Source: NORP309 sp964352735 (GTDB lineage: Bacteria; Pseudomonadota; Gammaproteobacteria; Xanthomonadales; Marinicellaceae). From it: a stretch of 64,000 bases of DNA. Position 1 is the stretch's first letter. The number at the start of each line of letters is the position of its first letter. The stretch spans positions 1-64,000 of the forward strand of contig CAYGTC010000001.1 in NCBI GenBank assembly GCA_964352735.1, read 5' to 3'. Below, piece after piece: positions 25,699 through 33,656 of the stretch. A program made the translations under genes and the position numbers. The notes beneath the pieces are model-generated. The model had not been told where the DNA came from. It ran no database searches and was given only the letters and a program-made list of their open reading frames with translations.

Positions 25699-26399
25699 TT
25701 ATGACCATACAATTGTTGGGCATTTTTATACATGATCCAACTGGTAAAAATATACTTGTCGTTTGAAATAGGTTTGTTGCCACGATGCGTGTGGGTAAAA
25801 TCGGCAGGTGCAATCACCAGTGTGCCCATCTTCGGTTTGGATTTCAGTTTCTGAAAATAAAACTCTGTCTCTCCGCCCTGCTCCACATCATTGAGATAAA
25901 ACATCCACAATAACGTCCTGTGCAACGACGGTTGCGATGGGTCTGTTGGATGTGGATAAAATTCAGAATGCCAATGGAAATAACCGCCTTTATTTTTACC
26001 ATACTTCTGCATATTGACTGAGCCAATGGTATAAATGGCATTCAAAAAAACCGTCAAATCAGCATCGCTCATGCCTTCAACATCTTTATAGGATAACGGC
26101 ACCATTTGGCCTTTTTTATTTTGGAACATTAAGGAGACCGAACCAGCCAATAAAAAGGGAAATTTACGCACATATTTAATCATGCCTTCTAAAACCACAT
26201 TTTGCAAATGCGTCATTTCATCTTGCCATTCGTTTGCAAAATTTGTCACTGTTATATCAATGCTGTTTTTTTTAATTTTATCAACACCATTACCAGTCTC
26301 ACCTTGGTGTTTATTGGGACTTTTCTCAAATTTTTGTATGCATTTTTTACAAAAATTATCATCCAATGCGTTGTCAAAAATTTGAATAAAATCAGTCAT
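25689..26399 (-). CDS. 2OG-Fe(II) oxygenase (prolyl 4-hydroxylase type)
   Basis: A 236-residue protein starting at MTDFIQIF; a start three codons further upstream is possible. The N-terminal DNALDDNFCKKCIQKFE resembles the opening of bacterial prolyl-4-hydroxylase-like dioxygenases. The facial triad is probably H-x-E in YFHWHSEFYPH and the distal His in FTHTHRGN, with GGETEFYF between them as the usual strand. The distal 2OG-binding basic residue is likely the K or R around HRGNKPISNDKY. It hydroxylates an unknown protein or small molecule. Convergent with the PRA isomerase-like gene, overlapping by 10 nt. Confidence 0.82.
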   Translation of the reverse strand: MTDFIQIFDNALDDNFCKKCIQKFEKSPNKHQGETGNGVDKIKKNSIDITVTNFANEWQDEMTHLQNVVLEGMIKYVRKFPFLLAGSVSLMFQNKKGQMVPLSYKDVEGMSDADLTVFLNAIYTIGSVNMQKYGKNKGGYFHWHSEFYPHPTDPSQPSLHRTLLWMFYLNDVEQGGETEFYFQKLKSKPKMGTLVIAPADFTHTHRGNKPISNDKYIFTSWIMYKNAQQLYGHNQA

Positions 26400-26558
26400 A
26401 GCTGGCACTCATTATTAATAGACTTACTATTTTACTACACCAACATATATAAATACAGTGCACATAAATTGCACAATCTGTCAAAAACTGTTTCTTACTA
26501 AAGTAATGTCGCTCAACCCTTTAACATTGACAATATCATCAATGAAGAATGATGGTAT

Positions 26559-26587
26559 AAAAAAGCCCCGATTAATCGAGGCTTTTA
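26559..26587 (-). terminator. terminator of the subtilase gene
   Basis: Stem AAAAGCCTCGATTAATCGGGGCTTTT (minus strand) with a T6 tract, 22 nt after the stop of the peptidase gene. Confidence 0.9.
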
Positions 26588-26608
26588 AACTTAATATTTT
26601 AAGTTAAT

Positions 26609-28399
26609 CTATAATGAGAGAACATTACTACATTCTGTACTTGAACCTTCCTCACATAATTGGAAAGTATAAGAAGAATTTTTGTTCACACTGAATGAAG
26701 CAGAGCCATCATTCGCAGTAGTGCTATCATAATTGCCATTAATATATACATCAACGTTAGCCGTTGCGCCACCTGTCCAATTGAGATTTGCCTGACGGCC
26801 ACCACGTGAACGATTACCTGATAAATCTAAAGCATCAGCTGGCGGTTCTGTTCCACCACAGCCATTGGCATCTAAATAATCACTAGCAGCCTTGGCTTTG
26901 ACTATACCATAACCAAAGTCCACATCGCGCCCAGTTGGCCCAATATCCTGTGCAGTTGCTTTTAGAGCAGCACGTATCTGTTCACCGTTACAAGATGGGT
27001 GATTTGACCAAACCAATGCAGCAGCGCCAGCAACTGTAGGAGTTGCCATTGATGTGCCAGAAAAAACAGCATAATCACCAGCAACACTATCAACAGTAAC
27101 GGTAGAAGCACCGACTAATGTAGCTCTATCTTCAAGTGCAGTTCCTACAGCAGGTATAGAAGTAGTAACTCCAGTAATGTCCATGTTGACAACACCTTCT
27201 CCAGCCACATTATTAATCACCACAGCACCAACTCCACCTGAAGCGCCACAATTATTTATTTTATCAGAAAAAGAAATGTTGCCGCGATCAATGATACAAA
27301 CTCTTCCAGAAGCACCTGCATCAATAGTTTCTGCTGTTCCCATAAAATATCCCGCAGCTGTTACTGTACCAGTATTTGAAGTAGAAGAAGCAATGACACC
27401 AGCTCCATCAGCCGATACGGCAGCAACTGCGCCTGTTCCAGATGGAACAGTCGATAAAACATCTTGACCACCACCTGAAATCTCTACACCATTACCATCG
27501 TGGTCATCACGTCTGTTACCTCTTCCAATTACATGTGATGGAAATTGAGAAGCAGCATATTTTTCATCGTCTTTATTAACACCTCCAACCATAACAACTG
27601 ACTTATAGCCAGCTGGATAAGATCTAGTATCATTGCCATCATTACCTGCAGCAGCGAAAATCAGACCTCCATTGTTAACATAGTTATTCATGGCATTTTC
27701 TTCAACACTACTGGATCCACCGCCACCCAGTGACATATTAATGATGTTAGCACCTGCGGCACCACATAAATTTACGGCTTGTGCCAAACTTGAAGAATAA
27801 CCCCAACCAGCATCATTAAAAACTTTTATGATATGCATTGGAACCCCTGGAGCCACACCAATGATACCTACATTATTATCTACAGCTCCAATGGTACCGG
27901 CTACATGAGTACCGTGAGCACCACCATCACGGAACCAGTCATTGGTACCAGGATCATTGTCCCCAGTGATGACAGAAAAATCAAAATCGCCGTTTTGACC
28001 ACCAGTTTCACCTGTCTCTCTGGCAAGACCAGAGTCAATGACACAAACTTTTTGATTGCCATTAGTAAGATCAAGTGTGAGTTGATCACCTTCAGCCTGA
28101 AGGTAATTATATGGATCGACTTGTACGCTATTTGGATTACCCGGACTGTCACTGAACCCCATCAAATAACGTATTTGATCAACCTCCATTGATTTGAATC
28201 CGTTCATACTTTTGATGGAACTTTTACTGTGTTCATTCAATTCGATTGCAAACCAGCCATCGCCCTGTACAAGAACTTTTTTCCCTTGTTTTAAAGATTT
28301 ACCATTGCCTGAATATGATACAATCATACGCTCAGCAACTGCAGTTCCCCCTAATGCCAACAATGTAGCAGCGGTTAATGTTTTCATTTTTAATTTCAT
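26609..28399 (-). CDS. secreted subtilisin-like serine protease (S8) with PA insert
   Basis: A 596-residue exported protease. Signal peptide residues 1-22 (ending TAVA-E). The catalytic triad is Asp122 (CVIDSG), His162 (AHGTHVAGT) and Ser450 (SGTSMATP); oxyanion Asn253 is in AAGNDGN. A protease-associated (PA) domain is inserted at about 330-440, as in lactocepin-type and marine subtilases. After the catalytic domain a proline-containing linker leads to a C-terminal fibronectin-III-like domain from about residue 520 (NLNWTGGATANVDVYING). A GAGGAG RBS precedes the ATG. A likely T2SS substrate acting extracellularly. A perfect FNR-type palindrome lies 96 nt upstream. Confidence 0.93.
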   Translation of the reverse strand: MKLKMKTLTAATLLALGGTAVAERMIVSYSGNGKSLKQGKKVLVQGDGWFAIELNEHSKSSIKSMNGFKSMEVDQIRYLMGFSDSPGNPNSVQVDPYNYLQAEGDQLTLDLTNGNQKVCVIDSGLARETGETGGQNGDFDFSVITGDNDPGTNDWFRDGGAHGTHVAGTIGAVDNNVGIIGVAPGVPMHIIKVFNDAGWGYSSSLAQAVNLCGAAGANIINMSLGGGGSSSVEENAMNNYVNNGGLIFAAAGNDGNDTRSYPAGYKSVVMVGGVNKDDEKYAASQFPSHVIGRGNRRDDHDGNGVEISGGGQDVLSTVPSGTGAVAAVSADGAGVIASSTSNTGTVTAAGYFMGTAETIDAGASGRVCIIDRGNISFSDKINNCGASGGVGAVVINNVAGEGVVNMDITGVTTSIPAVGTALEDRATLVGASTVTVDSVAGDYAVFSGTSMATPTVAGAAALVWSNHPSCNGEQIRAALKATAQDIGPTGRDVDFGYGIVKAKAASDYLDANGCGGTEPPADALDLSGNRSRGGRQANLNWTGGATANVDVYINGNYDSTTANDGSASFSVNKNSSYTFQLCEEGSSTECSNVLSL

Positions 28400-28494
28400 A
28401 TTTTCTCCTCTTAATCGTGGATTTTATTTTATTTCGTTTCATTTACTTAGTGGCTAAATGAAGCGCCTACCTCTATATATACCTTTGATCTACA

Positions 28495-28508
28495 TCAAAA
28501 ATACCGCA
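28495..28508. promoter_or_regulatory. perfect FNR/Anr-type binding palindrome
   Basis: TTGATCTACATCAA matches the FNR consensus TTGAT-N4-ATCAA exactly. It lies in the 307-nt gap between the divergent subtilase (start 28399) and 2OG oxygenase (start 28707). About 96 nt upstream of the subtilase ATG, it is at a distance compatible with activation at -41.5 or with repression; oxygen-dependent control would suit either gene. Confidence 0.55.
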
Positions 28509-28706
28509 AAACAGTTGAGGAGCTAAATAAACAAATTTCAACTTTTTATGGAAATTTATTTACATTTTTAATAAATAAGTATGAATTTTACTTTTATGTA
28601 CAGTAACTTAGAGCGATTATGATCATATTAATACCTAAAAAAAACATAGATACTTCAGCAAAATAAAGGTTTATAATAGAGCACAACACTTAATAATATT
28701 TCGATC

Positions 28707-29621
28707 ATGATTGATTTAATCAATAAAAACACTTTAATAAGCAGTGACAAAACTGCGAAAATTTTCAAGAAAAATCAACCATTCAAACACGCTATCATCG
28801 ATGGGTTTTTTGATGCTGATTTCTGCCAGAGCCTATTGAATGAATTCCCTCAATTTGATAAACAAAAAGCCAGAAATGAAAGTGGTAAAATTGGCAGGAA
28901 AGCTGTTCATGAAAGAATTCTTGATCTTGGTGAATCTTATCAAAAATTAGATCAATTGATTAAAAGCCAAAAGTTTATTGAATTGATTGAAAAAATAACA
29001 GGCATAGATGGCTTAATTTATGACCCATATTATTATGGAGGCGGAACACACAACAATTTACATGGTCAGGACCTAGATCCACATGTTGATTTCACTCACC
29101 ACCCAAAAACAGGCATGCATAGACGATTAAACCTTATTGTTTATCTAAATCATGAGTGGGATAAGGACTGGGGTGGCAATATAGAGTTACACAAAAACCC
29201 CAGGCTTGAACCCAAAGATGATGAAATTGTTAGTGTAGAACCACTTTTTAATCGCGCTGTGATTTTTGAAACCAACAATATATCTTGGCATGGCTTTCCA
29301 AGGATCAACTTACCCGAAGATAAAAAAAACACCTCTCGTAAATCATTCGCTCTTTATTATTACAGTAAGAAAAGGGATGAGAAAATCACCACACATTCAA
29401 CCATTTATGTTGACAGGCACCTACCAGAAAGGATTAAAGCTGGTGTTACATTATCAGAAGAAGATGTTCAGGAAATTAAACTACTACTCACAAGACGTGA
29501 TCAGCATCTTAAACGCCTCTATAACAACATTATCAACTTAACCAGTAAAACTGCTGAAATCAAATATCGCATTATCAGAAGACTCGCATTCTCTTTTAAT
29601 AAACATATTTTTAAACGATGA
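28707..29621 (+). CDS. 2OG-Fe(II) oxygenase, SM-20/prolyl hydroxylase-like
   Basis: A 304-residue dioxygenase. The metal triad is H and D of LDPHVDFTHHP (around residue 140) and a distal His in ISWHGFPRI (about 193); the 2OG-binding basic residue follows in TSRKSFALYYYS. The N-terminal HAIIDGFFDADFCQSLLNEFPQFD is typical of the family. It also holds a glycine-rich YYYGGGTHNNLHGQ segment. It stands alone, divergent from the subtilase, with a possible FNR site between. Substrate unknown; proteins of this type hydroxylate prolines or act in cell-surface glycan loci. Confidence 0.82.
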   Translation: MIDLINKNTLISSDKTAKIFKKNQPFKHAIIDGFFDADFCQSLLNEFPQFDKQKARNESGKIGRKAVHERILDLGESYQKLDQLIKSQKFIELIEKITGIDGLIYDPYYYGGGTHNNLHGQDLDPHVDFTHHPKTGMHRRLNLIVYLNHEWDKDWGGNIELHKNPRLEPKDDEIVSVEPLFNRAVIFETNNISWHGFPRINLPEDKKNTSRKSFALYYYSKKRDEKITTHSTIYVDRHLPERIKAGVTLSEEDVQEIKLLLTRRDQHLKRLYNNIINLTSKTAEIKYRIIRRLAFSFNKHIFKR

Positions 29622-29622
29622 A

Positions 29623-30102
29623 TTATTTATGTTTCCAATATTTAGGATCCTCACTAAAATCGGACAGACATATTTTCTCTAGATAAGTAAAACCACTGGC
29701 TCCTTTCACCTCTTCAAAAATATTTGCAAACATAGGACGAGCCAAATGCGCCTTTATACCCGAACCCCAAGAATACCATGTGCGACGAGATATCCTACCC
29801 AGACTTCTTAAGTAAACTTGTTCATTACAAAGATCAAGGTAATTGTAAATCAATTCTCTAATTCTCAAATATTCAACATGATCATCTTGTTTTGAAACCA
29901 CTTTTCCAATCAAAATATCAACAGGTAACTCCATTGAAATAGATCGATACTGTTGATCCATTTGATCCTCAAACTGAGCAAGAGATTGTTTCTTTGACAA
30001 CCTGATTTGAACCGCACCAAACACCACTCCAATGGCTGTTGCCACTGATGCCAATGTTGTAGCAATAGAATTTATTGAAGTCCAGTTTATCGTTTCCATC
30101 AT
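29623..30102 (-). CDS. hypothetical membrane-anchored protein
   Basis: A 159-residue protein with one N-terminal membrane helix (about residues 13-31, ATTLASVATAIGVVFGAVQ) followed by a basic stretch (RLSKKQS) and an alpha-helical cytoplasmic part rich in Arg, Tyr and Asp. AAGG before the ATG at 30102 supports the start; a second Met at residue 2 is possible. Its end lies 1 nt from the end of the convergent oxygenase. I do not recognise the family; it resembles short proteins of the DUF4760 kind. Function unknown. Confidence 0.6.
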   Translation of the reverse strand: MMETINWTSINSIATTLASVATAIGVVFGAVQIRLSKKQSLAQFEDQMDQQYRSISMELPVDILIGKVVSKQDDHVEYLRIRELIYNYLDLCNEQVYLRSLGRISRRTWYSWGSGIKAHLARPMFANIFEEVKGASGFTYLEKICLSDFSEDPKYWKHK

Positions 30103-30396
30103 ATCTATGCCTTTTAATAATCATTTATTTTGATAATACATTTAACATCCTATGGAATCAACAGATGATTACACATTAACGATGCGCTTATTATTATTGA
30201 TATATTGGATGAGCCAGTATGCCACTTTTTAAAATAATTGTGTTGAGCAACTCATCAACAATACTTCCAAGAAATGAATCATCTGGATTCATACGTGGAA
30301 ACCAGCTTTAAAATACAGGCACTGAACCATTTATAGTATTAGAGACCTTGCTCGATCCGTGAATGAAGATAAGGTCTCTATTATTATAAAGGACAA
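30103..30396. other. intergenic region with a stem-loop
   Basis: About 290 non-coding bases between the membrane protein and the truncated beta-lactamase. It holds a 9-bp perfect stem AGAGACCTT / AAGGTCTCT (30341-30379), with a 21-nt loop. No U-run follows on the minus strand, so it is a weak terminator at best for the pseudogene to its right. No ORF is convincing. Confidence 0.4.
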
Positions 30397-31032
30397 TTAT
30401 TGTGATGTTTCAATTGCTATTATTTCTTTTCCACTATCAGTTAAATAGTATTCAATAATTTTCGCAAATACTTTATATCCATCATCAATATTTGTAAATA
30501 TTATTAACCCATCTTTAGCGTTGGGTAACATAAAGACAATAGTTTGAACCCCTTTATCAGAACCTCCATGAGATAAAGCATAATCACCATTTGCAAGCTC
30601 ATATAATTCAAATCCAAGCCCAAAATATTTCCCCTTTTTTGTTTGCACTTGAGGTGTCATCATCTCTTTATATACATTATTAGAAAGTCCATCAGCATTC
30701 ATTACACTTATTAAAAATTTACCATAGTCTTCTACACTCGTTAATAAATCATCTGCGCCATTTGAAGAGTAACGTTTTTCAAGTTCATATTCTTTTATTT
30801 GATTGTCATAATGGCCAACAAATAATTTTTCTTCTGTATGATCATTCCAAAAATAGCTTGTGCTTTGCATATTTAATGGCGAAAATATCAATGTATTTGC
30901 TAATTCATTCAATGATTTATTAAATTTATTTTCTAGTGCTTTTCTTAATATCTCAAACCCCTCTCCAGAGTATTGATATTTTGTACCAGGGTCAAATTCA
31001 AAAGCCAATGTATTATTCTTTGACCCAGTTGT
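30397..31032 (-). pseudogene. 5'-truncated class C beta-lactamase-like serine hydrolase
   Basis: The frame is open from 31032 and its product (about 210 aa) is the C-terminal half of a beta-lactamase-related serine hydrolase. The PGTKYQYSGEGFEILRKALE segment gives the Y-S-G equivalent of the YxN motif, and SHGGSDKGVQT is near the KTG-like region. The SxxK nucleophile and the signal peptide, which should lie upstream, are absent: in-frame stop at 31033-31035, where the homology stops. The only starts are a TTG at 31008 and none with an RBS. It is joined head to head with an equally truncated sigma gene, so both lost their 5' ends at the same junction. Confidence 0.78.
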
Positions 31033-31346
31033 TTAGCATTGGTTACCGAGAGTTTTTACAATATAAGAGAAAATCTCAATCAATTAATAATATGATTCAC
31101 CGCTTTAAACAAGCATTTAACCATAAAAAAACTGTTCAAATCCAAGAACATATTGATATCAATAAATCACTTGAACAACTCAGTCATCACCAAAAAGCCG
31201 TGCTTATTCTATGTGATGCTTGTGGAATGTCACATGTTGAGGCCGCAAAAACCCTTGATGTTCCATTAGGATCCCTCAAAACCTATATAAAACAAGCAAG
31301 AAGCCTGATGAAAACACATTTGGGAGGTAAAAATGAAGAGCAATGA
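31020..31346 (+). pseudogene. 5'-truncated ECF sigma factor (C-terminal half)
   Basis: The reading frame from about 31020 encodes the end of region 2 (LFSIGYREFLQYKRKSQS) and an intact region 4 (LEQLSHHQKAVLILCDACGMSHVEAAKTLDVPLGSLKTYIKQA, with the helix-turn-helix). Region 2.1-2.3, needed for -10 recognition and core binding, is missing. An ATG at 31008 could start a 112-residue peptide, but it lies in the junction zone shared with the truncated beta-lactamase on the other strand, with no family homology before it. The stop overlaps the next small gene (ATG at 31333), typical of sigma/anti-sigma pairs. Confidence 0.75.
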
Positions 31347-31512
31347 TTATTTTAACAGATTAAAAATTAACAAAGACAATCAAGATAAATTACATAAAAG
31401 AATCACACGCAAGATCAAACTAAAATCAATGAAGAAAAACATCATCATGGTTACAGTGGCCCTCATAGGTTCTGCATTATTTGCACATTATTTATCACAA
31501 TGGATCAGCTAA
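31333..31512 (+). CDS. small single-pass membrane protein, possible anti-sigma remnant
   Basis: A 59-residue protein. The first 33 residues are charged and helical (KSNDYFNRLKINKDNQDKL, then basic), followed by one membrane helix (about 37-53, IIMVTVALIGSALFAHYL). The start overlaps the end of the sigma fragment by 14 nt and has GGAGGT 5 nt before it, so it is translated or was. This topology is that of a short anti-sigma/zinc-less membrane partner. It is complete apart from its cognate sigma, which has lost its N-terminal half. Its stop codon TAA is made by the first base pairs of the MITE that follows. Confidence 0.6.
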   Translation: MKSNDYFNRLKINKDNQDKLHKRITRKIKLKSMKKNIIMVTVALIGSALFAHYLSQWIS

Positions 31513-31631
31513 CCCAGATATTTCATAACATCGGAAAAAAATCGATTTTATTTATGGAAAACATAGAGTTAGACGGTTTTTTAAAAAGACACTTTCTACC
31601 TGAATGGTTTTATGATGAAATATCTGGGCTA
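31510..31631. mobile_element. MITE-like element, copy 3, between convergent stop codons
   Basis: 122 bp bounded by TA, ends TAACCCAGATATTTCATAA and TAGCCCAGATATTTCATCA (reverse complement). Interior CGATTTTATTTATGG and CTGAATGGTTTTATGATG match copy 1. Both boundary TAs lie in stop codons: TAA of the plus-strand small gene (31510-31512) and TAG of the minus-strand gene (31629-31631). Removing one TA plus the element gives AGCTAGCT, in which both genes would stop at overlapping TAGs. Confidence 0.85.
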
Positions 31632-32006
31632 GCTCTCATGATCATAAACTGTAGCATTAAATATTTTCCATTGATCGTTGCTCTTCAGACATGAATATAA
31701 AGTAGCAAACTGAAATGGACCACTGTCCAATGTTACAGTCCATAAAAGATCAACTTCAACTTTATCCATACCGAGGCTTTTAATCATTCTTATCGTAAAA
31801 TCTGAATCACTATAACCAATGCTTTTCATTTTCTCACAATTATCCATAAATTTATTAATCAATTGTTCATGATGATTAAATACGTTCAACCCATCAACAT
31901 CAGAAATAAGACAAGGCACATGATAATGTGAAGCAATATTCATTGCTAAAAAATCATCAAAGCCTTTTTGATATGACTTAAAAAATTCCAATAACCCTGA
32001 TTGCAT
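31629..32006 (-). CDS. NTF2-like (SnoaL-like) domain protein
   Basis: A 125-residue protein starting at MQSGLLEFFKSYQKGFDD. This opening, then ASHYHVPCLISDVDG, then LLWTVTLDSGPFQFATLYSCLKSNDQWKIFNATVYDH near the end, has the helix-helix-strand pattern of NTF2-like proteins (nuclear transport factor 2/SnoaL/DUF4440 superfamily). A start nine residues upstream (32033) is possible but adds an unlikely segment. No strong RBS is seen. Its stop is formed by the MITE boundary. Enzymatic or binding role unknown. Confidence 0.6.
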   Translation of the reverse strand: MQSGLLEFFKSYQKGFDDFLAMNIASHYHVPCLISDVDGLNVFNHHEQLINKFMDNCEKMKSIGYSDSDFTIRMIKSLGMDKVEVDLLWTVTLDSGPFQFATLYSCLKSNDQWKIFNATVYDHES

Positions 32007-32235
32007 ATATTTTTTATAAAAAATAAAGCACAATAATAAAGATTAAATTGAAATAAAGCAAAACAATTCACTATAAAATCAAGCTTATATTAAGCTTATA
32101 TTCAGCTTTGTTAATTATGAAATCTGGTTCATTTTTCGTTCAGTTTTGATTATTTATAATGCGCCCACAATGTAAACAAATGTTAAATCGCAATTGCATT
32201 TATACAATTATAATACTACTAAATTGGAGAACAAA

Positions 32236-32859
32236 ATGTTAAAAAAAATAATAATGACATCACTTTTGGCCACAGGTTTTTATGCGCAAGCTCAGAATAA
32301 TATTTCCTACAGTTATCTAGAGGCTGGATATAATTATTCTGATGTAGATGGTGGCGGCAATTCAGATGGCCCATATTTTCTTGGATCTTTTGATCTCAAT
32401 AATTCATTTTATTTGGGGGGGTATTATGATAGAGATAGTACAAACAGTACGAGAAGTCTGGACATAGATGAATATGGTGTATTTTTAGGTTATCATTTTA
32501 GCCAGTCTGATAGGACAGATTTTTATGCTGAATTAAATACTGGCAGAATTGATCGAGAAGCAGAGGTTACCATTACCAATATTGGTAGTGATGGTAATGT
32601 AGATACAGTCAATACAACCAGAGATTTTAACAGTACTATTTATGGTGTAGATATAGGCACAAGAACTGCCTATACAAAAAATATTGAACTCATCAGTAAA
32701 ATAGGTTATGTCTACAATGATAGAGCCAGTGATGGTTTTTTCAAATTTGGCGTAAAAGGCCTATTTAAATTTGGCCAACACAGCGGCATCACAGTTGGCT
32801 TAGAAACCATTGATAGTGATGAATTAGTCGGAAGTATCGGATACAGATACTCTTTATAA
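32236..32859 (+). CDS. outer-membrane beta-barrel protein, paralogue 1
   Basis: A 207-residue exported protein starting at MLKKIIMTSLLATGF, with a signal peptide ending at residue 19 (YAQAQ). GGAG lies 8 nt before this ATG. The mature chain alternates polar and aromatic residues in strands (YSYLEAGYNYSDV, YFLGSFDLNNSFYLGGYYD, YGVFLGYHFSQSDRTDFYAEL), and ends with SIGYRYSL, typical of an 8-stranded small barrel. A second copy sits at 33657-34265. Both end in a strong terminator. Role unknown. Confidence 0.78.
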   Translation: MLKKIIMTSLLATGFYAQAQNNISYSYLEAGYNYSDVDGGGNSDGPYFLGSFDLNNSFYLGGYYDRDSTNSTRSLDIDEYGVFLGYHFSQSDRTDFYAELNTGRIDREAEVTITNIGSDGNVDTVNTTRDFNSTIYGVDIGTRTAYTKNIELISKIGYVYNDRASDGFFKFGVKGLFKFGQHSGITVGLETIDSDELVGSIGYRYSL

Positions 32860-32881
32860 TCAGCAATACTCTTCAATATCT

Positions 32882-32912
32882 AAACGCAAAGATTGTACCG
32901 ATCTTTGCGTTT
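32882..32912 (+). terminator. terminator of beta-barrel gene 1
   Basis: Stem AAACGCAAAGAT / ATCTTTGCGTTT with a 7-nt loop and a T-rich tail, 22 nt after the stop. Confidence 0.9.
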
Positions 32913-33025
32913 TCAATTTTTTTGACAATATTTAAAAAATTTTACAATCAACCTTCTTTATTTTAAGCGATCTATTTGTGAACATATTTAACATTCAGAC
33001 ATTGATTATAATAACATAACAACCC

Positions 33026-33228
33026 TAAGCCAAATATTTCATCACTACCGTAAAATATTTATTTTTATCCATGAAAAACATGGAGTTAGACGATTTTTTT
33101 ATAAAAGAAATGTTTGTACATGGAATGGTTTTATGAAAAAAATAACGGCATATCTTGATGCGATGTTTCTCCAATCTATTTTGCCATTTTTACCCTAAAT
33201 TACATTCTTTAATGAAATATTCGGACTA
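33026..33228. mobile_element. MITE-like element, intermediate variant, copy 4
   Basis: 203 bp with diverged ends TAAGCCAAATATTTCATCA and (reverse complement) TAGTCCGAATATTTCATTA. It carries the internal blocks CATGAAAAACATGGAGTTAG and GGAATGGTTTTATGAAAAA of the other copies, plus CGGCATATCTTGATGCGATG matching the long variant at 24775 with about 37 bp deleted. It separates the two paralogous barrel genes. Confidence 0.7.
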
Positions 33229-33419
33229 AAATATTAATTCGTACGAATGTTTTAATAATAAATTTTTAACAAATAGTCTATATCTTACATTTTTGCCCAT
33301 TTCAAAACAGAACCCTAACAAATACTTAACTGTAAAATAACAGATACCCTCCTATAATTCACGCACTTTATTAAACAATAAAGCACGAATTGCGTTAAAT
33401 AATTCAAGCAGAAACATCA

Positions 33420-33630
33420 ACATAACTAGATGGCGAAAGAAAAAATAGAGAAAATTTTTTATGGAACAAATTTTCACGTAAGCCACAAAGCGGTAAGTAT
33501 CATGGATGATACGCATCAAACTTACCCAATTGAAGCAGAATGCTGGCTAATAACCCACTATTGGCCAGTATTCTAACAAAGAGTTGGTATTTTTACTCAT
33601 CACTGTAGTTATGCTGAGGTTTCATACAAT
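33420..33630 (+). repeat. dispersed repeat B, copy 1
   Basis: Shares GGCGAAAGAAAAAATAGAGA, AATTGAAGCAGAATGCTGG, TTCTAACAAAGAGTTGGTA and ACTCATCACTGTAGTTATGC with the region 39690-39840. The segment also holds a 48-codon frame (33430-33576) with no recognisable product or RBS; because the second copy is disrupted there, I treat it as repeat, not gene. It lies just before the second barrel gene and may contain its promoter. Confidence 0.5.
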
Positions 33631-33656
33631 CAAAAAATAATATTATAGGAGAAAAC

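Noticed and set aside
30936..31019. N-terminal extension of the sigma fragment
   Set aside because: These codons overlap the beta-lactamase fragment on the opposite strand and have no sigma homology.
31500..31694. 64-codon plus-strand frame over the MITE
   Set aside because: It lies almost wholly inside the element at 31510-31631 and overlaps the true gene on the other strand.
33430..33576. 48-codon frame beginning MAKEKIEKIFYG
   Set aside because: No RBS, no recognisable product, and the second copy of the repeat (39690) is interrupted in the same place. Treated as repeat B.
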